In this document: piece after piece, positions 34,187 to 45,504 of the stretch
Layout of the letters: each line of letters opens with the position of its first letter
Numbering within the stretch: the first letter of the stretch is position 1
Source of the DNA: Daphnia pulex
Lineage: Eukaryota > Arthropoda > Branchiopoda > Diplostraca > Daphniidae
DNA length: 64,000 nucleotides
Reading direction: 5' to 3'
Assembly: GCF_021134715.1 (NCBI RefSeq)
Contig: NC_060024.1
Location: forward strand, 13,318,974 to 13,382,973
The notes under the pieces: generated by a model
Told to the model about the DNA's origin: nothing
Databases searched by the model: none
What the model saw: only the letters and a program-made list of their open reading frames with translations
Program-made: the position numbers and the translations under genes

Positions 34187-35832
34187 ATAGACCTTTTTCA
34201 CAATGCGGAAAGTCGGGATTTTACAATCCGGCAACGCCGCAATCGGCCATCTTTGTTCTAATTAATTTTTCCCCGTGTAAATTCCCATAAGGAATCGGGG
34301 TCCCTTTAGTTTAAATTCATTTTTAATTTATTGGTGCCTTAAATAAAATTTATTTCTCATTGATCGTGTTCCCAGATGAATTAGTAACATTTTCATGTAT
34401 GGTAAGTATTACTTGTGGCTTATATTAATTATGTAATTTGAACTTTCATTAGGTTGTTTTGATTCTGGAATGTCAAAACAGATTTGTTGTGTGTTTGCCG
34501 TTTGGCTGCGGTAACAGATACAATGTTTATGAATCTGTTATGTAAGTTTTGCATCCCAAAAGTGAATGTTATTGGACATCCAAAATATGTGGTAAAAATT
34601 CCCTCAAAAGTATTTGGGGTTAACTAGTTTAAAATTTACTTATTCAACTGCTTTAACATTTAGTTCCCTAATCTGACGAAGCGTTCACTATGATTAGGCT
34701 ATCTGATTCATTATCGTTATTTATTTATCACTTTAAGAATACACACGATTCTTTTTTCTAGAGAAACATTTGTATTAAACGAGGTGAAAAGAAGTTTTTA
34801 ATACAGATACTGAACATGTGACACTGTTTCAACTAGTAATTGTCTTTTCATTTTTCAATACTTTTATTCGAGGAACCAATGCCTAGTTTTCTAATGCAAG
34901 AGCTGTGTTGCAGGTAGATGGATGCTGCTCGTTTGTTGATTCACCAATTTGTTGATGTGTCTATCAAAGGTGTTCTGCATTGGGTATATCCAGCGGTATC
35001 TTTCATGAAATCAGTTACTGCATCTTTTGGAACTGTCTATGGGAAAAAATGATGAAATATGTTAAGCAATGTTTTATAAATGACATAATCAATATAAATA
35101 ATATACCATCCTCTTACATCTTTGAACATATACAAGCAATCTGCCTTCTTACAGAGCGACTAATTCTTTTAACAGTAGCCATCCCAATGGAATTATTCTC
35201 ATGATTACGTGTTGGTGCCCAGTCAACATCTTTAGTTAAATACATAACTTGGCTGACCTATTCAGGGAAATAGTTAAAATACGATCTTAATCAATTAATT
35301 ACTTTAAAAAATAGTATGTTACCGGAAGCAAAATGTTGCAAACTCTGCTTTGTTTTGTCAATCTTTTTTTCTCACATTTGTTCTTTTCAGCCATACATGG
35401 CTCCTACTTTATAAAACCACATATTCTGGATGTCCGATAACATTCACATTTGGAAGCAAAACTTACATAACAGTTTCACGAACATTGTATCTGTTACCAC
35501 CATGATTACCAGCCAAACGGCAAACACACAACATATCTGTTTTGACATTCCAGAATCAAAACAACCTAATGAAAGTTCAAATTACATAATTAATATAAGC
35601 CACAAGTAATACTTACCATACATGAAAATGTTACTAATTCATCTGGGAACACGATCAATGAGAAATAAATTTTATTTAAGGCACCAATAAATTAAAAATG
35701 AATTTAAACTAAAGGGACCCCGATTCCTTATGGGAATTTACACGGGGAAAAATTAATTAGAACAAAGATGGCCGATTGCGGCGTTGCCGGATTGTAAAAT
35801 CCCGACTTTCCGCATTGTGAAAAAGGTCTATA
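34187..35832. mobile_element. DNA-transposon-like element with about 430-bp terminal inverted repeats
   Basis: Both ends begin ATAGACCTTTTTCACAATGC, followed by GGAAAGTCGGGATTTTACAA, and the inverted match runs about 430 bp (34187 to about 34610 against 35410-35832). The total is 1646 bp. Inside each arm a GT-AG-like intron (GTAAGTATTACTTG to TTTCATTAG) precedes a Cys-containing reading (SKQICCVFAVW; in the next frame FGCGNRYNVYESVM). That is faintly like the start of a THAP zinc-finger domain, found in P-element-type transposases. No intact transposase is present, so it is non-autonomous or decayed. No clear target duplication was seen. Confidence 0.75.
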
Positions 35833-36480
35833 GCTGAAAATGTAGATCGACACCAATCGATGGAAGACACTTTCAAGTCAGCGTCTCAGAAACAAATGGC
35901 AAATATTTCTTCCTCACGAAGACACTCGCGCCACCTGGCGGATGGGGGGACAATCCACACGACAAAAAAATGCCCGACAATAGAACTCAGTGCCCGACAG
36001 TAGAACTCCACTACGCGACAATAGAACTCCAATAAATTCTTTAATAATTTTCATGTTCGACAATAGAACCCTATTGAATTTTAAATATTTTAAATGTCCG
36101 ACTATGGGATGGGAGAGAAAATTTCCGCGTTTTGGAAAAGGGAATTTTGCATGTAGTTCTATATTTTACCGCTAGATGGTGTTTCGGCGAAACTTTATTT
36201 AAAAAACATTGTTTGGGTGACCCTTTCGGCGTGCCTTGTACATACTCGGAAAATGTCGTTTTGGCCACTAATTCCCCTGAAATGGATCAACAAGGACAGA
36301 TATTCATGATATTTGCTGGACTTGACGGAACTTCTCTGTTGAACTGTTCGCCATGTCCCGCCATGTCCATGAAATATTTCGGGTCCAGGAAAAGATACGT
36401 CACAATGTCTTTTTTCTCATTCAGCGGATAGACCTAATTTAAAACCATTTACAAATTTTCAAGGTAGTAAAATGACTTCG
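35833..36480. repeat. Flank with CGACARTAGAACTCC repeats
   Basis: Copies of CGACARTAGAACTCC or variants at about 35975, 35995, 36014 and 36057. The 39-base core at 35995 is nearly the same as that at 21163, so this is a dispersed repeat. No coding gene was recognised. Confidence 0.7.
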
Positions 36481-38476
36481 CTAGATAAAGTAATTTAGGT
36501 ACTTAATCTAAATAAAGTGAAAAAGACAAAATCATTTCAACCATTCTTCATTTCCAATGTCGGATTAAATCATCAATACAGTACACGGTACAGTACAATA
36601 CAATAGAATTACAATGGAAATTAAAAAAAGAGAGAGCTAGAGATAGCGAATGAAATCAAACGGGATCAAAGTCAAGACACCGCCATTATTCAATATTTTT
36701 TACTTTTTTTTTTTAACTTTTTTTCGAGCAAGACAGCACACAAGTGGCGGGAAGAGAATGAAAATGTGTTTTCCTTTTTTTTTTTTTTTGCTGATAAGAA
36801 AAAAAACTACGAGCCCTATGTCATCTTTTTTGAAGGGGTCACAAGAAACCCAAACAAGAAAGTAATTTGAAACTGATGGCCTGGCCCCATCCGCGCGCAA
36901 AATATAAACAAACGTATTCATTGATATAAACTAAGAATCAAAATTGGGGAGATGGGGGGGTTTGGGTGGGTAGTAGGCGGGTCACAGTATATAGAGCGAG
37001 TGAGAAATAGGAAGAATGGAAGGGAGGAATGGGAGGAGGGAATAGGGAGAATTAAAAAAAAAAAATCTGTAAAAATTGCACATACACATGATGGAGGAGC
37101 GAAAACAATCAATTTGCGACTAAAATGGCCGATGACTTCGTTTTTTTTTCTTTTAAGTACAGTCAAAAGAAATGAAGAATAACGTATAGATTTCATGGGT
37201 CCGCAGAAGATTTAATAATATTTTTTTTTTTTTTTAGTTTTCATGAATTTTTTTTTGTGTTTTTTTCCTTTTCTTATGTCATGTCCCCAATAATGAACAA
37301 CTGGGGGGCGAGACTAGAGCCGAAATCGGGAGGAGCAGGAGAAGAAGTGGAGGAAGATTGGGAGGGACAGGGAGGGTGGTGCAGGAGAAAAAAAAAAAGG
37401 TGTCGTCGTTTCTTTTTTTTCAAATTTGTTTCCCGCGCTGAATTGAACACGGAGACAAAACTATAATATGAACTAATATTAGTACGATTTCTAGCTAGGC
37501 CATGTTTCTTCCCCCGTCTTCTGCTTCAATAATCTGCGCACCTACTTACAAAACCTGTCCATACATTAGTTTCGCCCAGCAGCAGCAGTCACTTGACACA
37601 CGCACACACACAAGTTCATATCGAATACAGCGCGTGTTTGTTTTTGCCCTTGGATTAAAATTAAAATTTAAAAAAAAAAAATAATATTCCGAGTCAAAAC
37701 GGGATAAAAACACAAGCATTTATCTTCTACATATGTTTGTATCTAATTTCCTCTTCTTTCGGATCGAAGTTTTGGTTTTTTTCTTGGAGGGGCACAAAAG
37801 AGAGAGAAAGAGAGGAAGGAAGAAACAAATGATCGACGAGTCTTTTTTTCTGTTGTCTCCTGTTAAAATTCATTATGTACACAGAGCGGAAATGGGCGAA
37901 GGGAAGGACGCGGTTGTGTGTAAGGGAAAGGAAGAGGTAACACCATTTGGTCACTGAGCTCTGCGAACGATTCACAACTTGACCTGTCAATTAAATGCTG
38001 CAGGTCACGACGAATATCAGCCTCCCTCTCCCCCCTCAAAAAAAGTGGCAAAGAGAGAGCAAAGAGAGAGCGCAGCATGTTCAGATTCTAACGGCATACA
38101 CCACACCACTACTTAAAACTTGTTTTTTTAATTTTCACCCATCTCTGTGGCTTCCAACTAATGGGTCAATCAAGAGAAAAATTGAAGGAAATCGAAAATA
38201 ATTTTTTTTTTTTAAACGCCATCCGAACCCAAAATAAAAACCTTGGAACCAGATGCAAAATGCTTTTGCTTGTTTCTTTTCTTTTTTTCTTGCTCGTTCA
38301 CATCCGGACCCCCTTCTTCTCGTATTTGTTTTGTTTTCTCCCTTTCAAAGATTTCCTTGACGAAGGGTGGGGTGGTGGAGGGGTGGAGGAATCGAGGCGG
38401 AGGGAGAGCAAGAGCGGATACTCAATTAAACTTTTTTGCGTTTTATCGTGAAAAACAGGAAAGGGATTGAAGAAAT
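36481..38476 (-). other. Presumed 3'UTR and flank of the main Gq-alpha gene
   Basis: Two kilobases of low-complexity purine/pyrimidine-biased sequence with long A and T runs directly follow the last Gq exon. No coding sequence was recognised. Similar composition appears behind the fibronectin receptor gene, so a long 3'UTR is likely. Confidence 0.4.
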
Positions 38477-41400
38477 TCACACCAAATTGTACTCCCGCAA
38501 GTTGAGTTGCAGAATAGTATCCTTAACGGCGGCAAATACAAAACGAATATTCTCCGTATCTGTCAAAAACGATTCAAAGGAAAAGATTAGTCAAACAGTC
38601 ATTACAATCATCGGAATACCTACGCCAATATCTTTAACTAAGTCCCGATTTCCAGTCCCCCCTTTGCATAGCCAACTACTTGAAAAGCAGCGAAAAACTA
38701 ATCCCTCTGTGTCCTCAAATACCTGAACAATTCTTTTCCTATCCAAATTCCAAATTGTTTCTATCCATTTCGACTTCCTTCTAAGCCAAATTGTATTCTT
38801 TCAATGCAGTCTGCATGATTGTGTCTTTGACTGCACAAAACACAAGCTTAATATTCTCAGTATCTGTCGAGAAGGAAAACTCCATTAGTCTCAACTGTCA
38901 TCAGATAGACAATCCTACTTGCTGGCCGAATTAAAGCGATTCGTTATCAAAACAACCCCGAAAAAGCTGCGACTATAATTACGCCAATTTTGGTTGATTA
39001 GAAAAATACAAAGATAAGAAAAAAATACTACCTGTAGCACACGTAAAATGGGAGTAGATGATTTTATCCGAATCGGGATTCAGGTCGACAAACATCCGTA
39101 AAATAAACTCCCGAGCTGCTATGGCATCCCGCTGTGGTCCTGCGTTAGCAACATTCACGGGAAAAGGGTATTAGCAATAAGAACTACTGCACTAGCACAT
39201 ACGGAATCTATTAAAAATACACTGGGGATTGGGTGAAAATACTTTGTTTCAACTAGCAAATACTTTCGCCGTAAAATACTGCTGTTAAACTAATCAACTC
39301 TTTCCTATTTCTAATTGTTGCTGCAAGCTCAAAGGCCTTTTGTTGAAAAATTGAAACCTGTGGCAACAGTGAAGTGCGAATAGCAACTTCGATCAGGATC
39401 TGGATTCATTGCCATGTACATTTTCAAAATGTATTCGCGTGCAGAGACATGATCTTGTTTGGGTCCTTTACGTGGACATTAATCGACGAGGTTACAATGA
39501 TATCGAATTTTGAGTTGGTGTTAATTAAATTACGGGATAAGACTGTAAAGAAATTATGATTAGTATTTAGGGTGAGTTTAACATACCATCATATTCGGGG
39601 AAGTAGTCGACTATGTGGGAGTAAATAATCTTCTCTTCTAGAAGATCTTTTTTGTTCAAAAAGAGGATGACTGACGAGTGCTGGAACCATGGATACGTGA
39701 TGATAGTACGGAATAAAGCCTTGGATTCTTCCATTCGATTCTCGTTGTCTGATTCGAAAAGAATCTGATCGTACTCGCCTGTTGGAACAAGTTAAACGTC
39801 AGTAAATTTTAAACATAATTGATTGAAGTAAATCGGAATATTTACTTAGAGCAACGAGGAAGATGATGGAAGTGACGTTTTCAAAACAGTGAATCCATTT
39901 CCGTCGCTCGGATCGCTGTCCGCCCACGTCTACCATTCTGTAACAACAAATCAATTATTATTAAATATTATTCGGCATGGATTAATCTACAAAGCAGTCA
40001 GCCTGAATCGGGGGTCATTTTTTACTGAATCACTAGCATAAATATACCATCGAAAAGTGGATTTAAATAAGCCCTGCACAATTAAGATCACAATCTACTG
40101 CCGTTTGATCCTGACCGAAAAAGAATCGAATCCAAGTCGAACGGGTATTCAATGATTCCCGTAGTGGCAATACGAGCGCGAAGAATATCTTGTTCAGTTG
40201 GCAGATAACTGGGAAGAACAATCCGTTCGTAGTCGTCCAAATAGCTTTACAAAATATGATTCATGAATTACATAGGAAGTCCACAACGAGAAACCACCCA
40301 TGTCACAAAAGAGTCCAAAGTTGTACGAGAGGGAGGTATCATTAATGCTATTATTGAAGCGAAAATGAATAATGGCGTGAATGAATATACTCTACCTGAA
40401 GCGGATCTCCTGCAGGTCAAATGGATATTCGATGATGCCCGTCGTGGGGACACGAACGCGCAAAATATCTTGTTGCGTGGGTAAATAATCCGGAGCGGCA
40501 ATACGGTCTAGCGCTTCTAAATAGCTGTGCATCGGGTCAAAGCGCAAGAGGGGGAGAAAAAAGAAGGCACAAAAAATAGTTCCGCAACGGGAAAATGTCA
40601 GAACTACGCTCTTCAAATTGTATCAATAGACAACTAAATAATAATAATAATAGACTATATAAACTACAAGCAGAAATGGTTGCTATGCAGACTCTTTTGT
40701 TGAATTGACAATGATTGGTTTGAATCAAAAGTTTCTGATTTGATTTGATGGAGAAAGGGAGATGATAGTCTTACTATTTAGCAGAATCTGTGAGTTGATA
40801 TTCACGCCTCCGGTCATAACACTCTTGAATGCCGGCATCCCTCCACAAGTCTCGTATGGCTTCGACATAAGGACTTTCAAAAGTTGTGACCGTTTCGTAG
40901 TCGACGGACCGGACTAGTTCCGCTTTTTCCTGTGAAATGCCAAATGAATGTTAGTGCAATTCGAATGTGACTCAATGAATAATTGGATTTTACTATATTA
41001 GGCGAGTCTCCGTAAGAGATGTGAAGCATGTCCATGGCTCGTATCATGCTCTGCATAGCCATGAATATGTTTTGATAGACGAGTTTGATAAAACCCCGTT
41101 TGTCCTCGTCAGAATAACCGGCACCGTGAATGATGCGCATCTGCTTGATGAAGGTCGATTTTCCCGACTCTCCCGTACCTGGTGCCACCCAATTACCCAA
41201 GAAAAAGAAAAGAAAAGAACAAAAAAAAAGTGATGATTAAAACATTGAATCAGATTATGCACATGTAACGCCGATGGGGGAAACAAACTGTAATACAATT
41301 CCGTCACGCTGGATGAAGGATGGGGTGAATTAAAAAAACGAAAACAAAAAATTCTTCTTGCCCTGTAAAAGCATCACAACGTCCATTCTAATACGTGACT

Positions 41401-42888
41401 TTTTCGGTTTCAACGCGGGTATGGCTAGTAAAGGCGGAACGAGTGAAGGCTGTCTGGGATTGCCATCCATATCTCGTCGCTGGAAGCAGCATGAGAGCTG
41501 ATCCACTAGAGAGCGACCAACACAATTGAATGTTGTCAAGCTGGGCATTTCCCCTGCCCTTCAAGTGTGTGTGTGTGATTGGGTCAGGTGCTGCTCTGCC
41601 TCTTCGGCTCAGGTGATTTCAACGCACTTTTCCACGTTGAGATGAGAGTTACCAAAAGGAATGCGACCACTCGATAAATGGGGGAGAGTCTGCGACTGTG
41701 AAATCTACCGGAATGTCCATCACAAGTTGATTTTTCCAACGTAATCATACAACAACCTGAAAGAGTTCACCTCAGCAGACGCCATCTTGGCGATGACTGA
41801 AGAAGAAAATTCATCCAGCAACAACGCCCTGCAAGGTTGTTGTTCTCTTTCTCTTCTTGTCTTCAGCCCGAAACCATCGGTTCACAATCCGCATTTACAG
41901 TCCCGAAGCGCCTCGAGGTTCTTTTTCTCTCTCTCTCTCTTCATTCTCACGTTCTCAACACACACAGGGGGAAAAAGAAAAAAATTATCGTGTCTCGAAC
42001 CGCTCGTTCATGTGTGTCTATGTGTGTTTGGCGGTGCGTTTTTCCCCAACAAACCGGACACAGCTTGCACACACACACACACAGTGCACGGACGAACGCT
42101 CTACTATATACTCCGCTAAAGCTTAGAAAAATTCGGATAAGATAAACGGGCCGCAGTGTTGAAAGGAGAGAGAGAGGGAAAAAAAAGAACCTAGACGGCC
42201 GGCTATACACCATTGCTAGGACAATTCCAACAAATGCTGATAATAAATAAATTCCCAGGAAAGAAAAAAAAAAACAACAAAAAAGTTGGTTTTTTTGGCA
42301 AGAAACGAATGAGGCGACCCTCCCTTTATAGTACGTATATCAGCGGTGAGGATGGGTTGGCGAAAAGGGTTCGAGCAATCGCAGGCCAGAGCAACAACGT
42401 TCTAAAAATATTCCTGACAATGTAAACAATTGCATGATGTTCATCCTGACTTTCCACCAGTTGTAACTGGCAACAGCTTGGGCCATTTGATGACATCCAT
42501 CGGCTCAGTGGGGCAAACTTGGCTTGGCTTATTTGATTGGGAAAGAAACTGATTTCACTCGGTGACTGTACACATGCATTTCAAACCTTCATTATCTATT
42601 TAAGAGATAAAAAAAGATGAAGATGAAGGAGATAAGACGAGCTAGGCAACAAGGACAAGAAAGCCTGAGAACTACAGGTGCAAAAACCTGTTCCGCTGAG
42701 AGATCAATGAGAGAGCTGCAGAGAATAATGAGACATGAAAGTAAAGCGATGAATGTTACATAATAATTACCAAGCAAGAGCAGTTTGAGTTCTTTTCTGG
42801 CATTCTGTTTGTCTCTTCGGAGCTGCTTTTCAATTTCTTGGTTTATCCGTCGTTGTTCTTTGGCTTCTTCAGACAGGCAGCAGGCCAT
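38477..42888 (-). CDS. Galphaq: Gq-alpha subunit with alternative first exons and paired alternative exons
   Basis: The canonical first exon starts at ATG 42888 ([20 protein letters not shown]) and joins the P-loop exon [19 protein letters not shown] (ends about 41175). Constant exons follow: [19 protein letters not shown] (40.8-40.9 kb), [14 protein letters not shown] (39.85-39.94 kb) and [18 protein letters not shown] with NKKD (39.59-39.78 kb). Three positions have two exons of equal size: 40396-40524 or 40116-40244 (129 nt), 39032-39139 or 39358-39465 (108 nt), and last exons 38477-38559 or 38781-38863 (83 nt). One choice reads like ubiquitous Gq; the other ([37 protein letters not shown]) resembles the Drosophila visual isoform. 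Gq-alpha couples receptors, including rhodopsins, to phospholipase C at the plasma membrane. All GTPase boxes are intact. Confidence 0.95.
39358..39465 (-). CDS. Galphaq: Visual-type alternative exon of Gq-alpha
   Basis: Encodes [20 protein letters not shown] through YSHFTVAT in 108 nt, the same length and phases as the neighbouring exon at 39032-39139 ([20 protein letters not shown]). It resembles the corresponding exon of Drosophila eye Gq. The other visual-type exons are at 40116-40244, with switch [10 protein letters not shown], and at 38781-38863, ending [11 protein letters not shown]. Confidence 0.88.
41362..41548 (-). CDS. Galphaq: Non-canonical alternative first exon of Gq-alpha
   Basis: ATG 41548 opens 62 codons: [12 protein letters not shown], then a Pro-containing stretch, then [15 protein letters not shown]. 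It ends in phase 1, as the canonical first exon does, so it joins in frame to the P-loop exon and LLQG replaces LLLG. The donor is CAGG|GCAAGA, a GC-AG intron. It lacks the helix that binds beta-gamma but keeps two adjacent Cys that could be acylated. The Gq paralogue at 10.7 kb has a clear homologue of this exon, with GT donor. It lies between the canonical first exon and exon 2, so it needs its own promoter or a long leader. Confidence 0.82.
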
Positions 42889-45504
42889 CGTGCTGTGTAT
42901 TCCCCACTTGGCGATTGGCTAATACTGGAAAAGAGTTCAGCAACGGCAACAGGCTGTGAAAATGACAGCCTGATTTTGTTCTAGAGAGAAATGTTTCCAC
43001 CGATAACTGTGAAGATCACAGCTGCACCTCCCCGTTTGTGGTGGTTGTCAACTTGGGAGCAGAAGCAGAGTATAAAAACCAGGTGATGATCCAACAAGGG
43101 CGTTTTCCGTGTGTGACACAATCAAAAAAACGGTCGACTTGTCGAAAAAATCGGCTCTCAAATCGAATTCAGACGTGTTTTTCTCTTCCGGCGTGTGAGA
43201 GAGTGCAAATGGCGCTCGATTTTTCCTCCTTTCACGCACAAAACACTTTCACATGGACACTTTTGGAATTGTGTCGGCTTGTTCCAAGTCAGAAAATACC
43301 TTTTCTTCCTCTCGATTTATCTAGTGTCCGAAAATAATAATAAAAAAAACACACGACGACGCGAGAGGGTGTGGGACGGACGTGTCAAAACTGAATGGCC
43401 CCTGTCGTCTAGTCTTGTGTGTGTGTAGGGGGGGGGGTGGGGGGGAATGGGGAGGGGAGAGAATAGGGAGGGAGAGTCGGTCTATAGACAAGAGTCGACA
43501 CACACGGCGACTTGCGTGTGTGTGTCTGTGTGTGTGTGAAGCACAGACACAGTCACGATGAAATATTCTTCTTTTTATAATAAATGACCAACGTTTTGGC
43601 TCGATTGGCTGATAGGCTGAATACGTTGGACGATGAAAATGAAGCCTGGAAATTTTCTCTGGCGAGTTGTTTTCAAACGGAGGCAACAGCAACGATTTGG
43701 TAGTTGGACAACGGCGACGCCTGATGATGAGGCCCCGCCAGCAGCACAGCACAATGTGTCACTTTCCGCATTCTTGGCGCCGTTATATAGAGCATAAGTT
43801 AGGCTCTCATTTCACTGGGATCTTTACTCTTTCAAACACACATACAACAGGGTGGTGGTAGTGCCTAGTGTGTGTGAGCAATGGGGGTGGGGATTTGGCA
43901 AAAGGCGATAGAGTCTACGAGACACACACGCATATACACACATCCACACACACGACGGGGCGGCGGCCGCGTTGGCCAAATTAAGTTTACGTGAAAGGCA
44001 AAGAGATAACCGAGCTGTAGAAAGAATCCTTACACAGACTGATGTCGGGGTGAGAGACTAGAGAGAGCTCACAGAGTAGGAAAAAGCCAACACTAACAGC
44101 ACACACACTCGGACTCGAAGGGGGGAAATAATAGGATCTGACGATCGAAACAAGATGTCAGGCGGAGTCGGTCTCGGCTCTCACGTTCTCCTCCGTCGCT
44201 ACAGTGCTCGGGCTCGCCAGTTCGACAGGACATCGGTTTCGGCTCTCGCCACAGCCAACCAGTTTCACAGCGCGGCCGCCAAAAGGCGCCACCGTCGACC
44301 AAATCCCTGTCAATATCCCCCCCCCCACCCCAAGCTTTACCTACCCCACCCTTTATGGAAACGCCATCGACACCTAGCGGACAAGCTTATAACAAGATTA
44401 TGCAAAACAGCAAGCTTTTCTTTCTTTTGAGTTTATATTTATTTTTCAAAATGATTTTCGTAGGGGAAATAATCATCACGAGTCGCTTTTGTTTCAGCTC
44501 GACAACTCGCAATCCGACCGGAACTCATTTTCTGATTAGAGTTACGACTCCCTGTTATGCGATAAGATCTCCAGTTTAACACGTATACCACAATGAGGTC
44601 GACTGCAGATAATAAATTGTAATATATACTAAAGAAGATGAAAACAAATTCAATAACAAGATTTCCACAGGAAGTAGTCACCAGAAGTTCCGAACAAAGC
44701 ATGATATAATCCAAAACTAATTAATTTATTAACATCCCGTTTCGTTTGGTCGAATAGGTTTCCTTTGATTTTCGTTTTCAAATGTAATTTCATAATACTT
44801 CCGCTTCCTCATTTACAGCTTCTTGCAAATGTCAATCAGTTATTCGATTTTTAACAGTCCCCTTCGATAACTTTCTAAGGGTGCTTGCTAACTTCACGTG
44901 TTTGATCCTGTTAAAAGTCTCTGTCTCTAGTCAAATGAAAGTATCTTGCAACATTTTCACGAGTTCTTCCGGCACGTGAACGCTGTCGTCGGGTTTCCCA
45001 CTCTTTGTGTGTAAAATGCTAAATAAAAACCTCGCAAGTGCCCACTAGCGAAAGCAGGAACAAAAAAAATCCAATAGGTTTAGTTGAGCAGAGAACATTT
45101 TTTTAGGGGCTGGACGGTCGGTTTTTTCCCGTTTCCTTAATATTCACGACTCACCTTGGCCGATTAATCAGTCTCTGTCAACACAAAAATGAAACCGTTG
45201 CAACATTATTATCCTCAAGTTTTACAGTCGAGTGTTTCCACTCGACTTTTTGCCAATTAAGAATTCGGACACGTCTTCTGTATTTTCAATTATTTAACAT
45301 TTTATCTATACGAAATATATAAAACAATATTTGACTCGGGAGTATAAACCTTTCCAAACAATACGAAGGAAGGAACGGGGAGAAGGAGGGGTTAAGGAGA
45401 GCGATTTTTTTGTTGATTTCTTACATCTTTTCTTAATTTGTAATTTTTTGCAGTTAAGACACCAATAATTGGTGCGGGGAAGAACGAAATGCAGTCAGAG
45501 ACCA
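42889..45504. other. Gq-alpha upstream region, rich in simple repeats
   Basis: About 2.6 kb with GT/CA and GA/CT runs (for example about 43420-43545 and 43860-43960) and a G-run near 43430. Several open readings are products of this low complexity. The Gq promoter probably lies in the first 1.2 kb. From 44.4 to 45.4 kb it is AT-rich with no gene recognised; the last part is the 3' flank of the GABP-beta-like gene. Confidence 0.45.

Noticed and set aside
36480-38470. Several ORFs of 60-100 codons in the Gq 3' flank
   Set aside because: They arise from A/G- or C/T-rich low-complexity sequence and have no splice partners or family match.
41787-42145. Overlapping Ser/Arg- and His-rich ORFs upstream of the alternative Gq exon
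   Set aside because: Three frames are open at once through CT and CA repeats, a mark of simple sequence rather than a gene.
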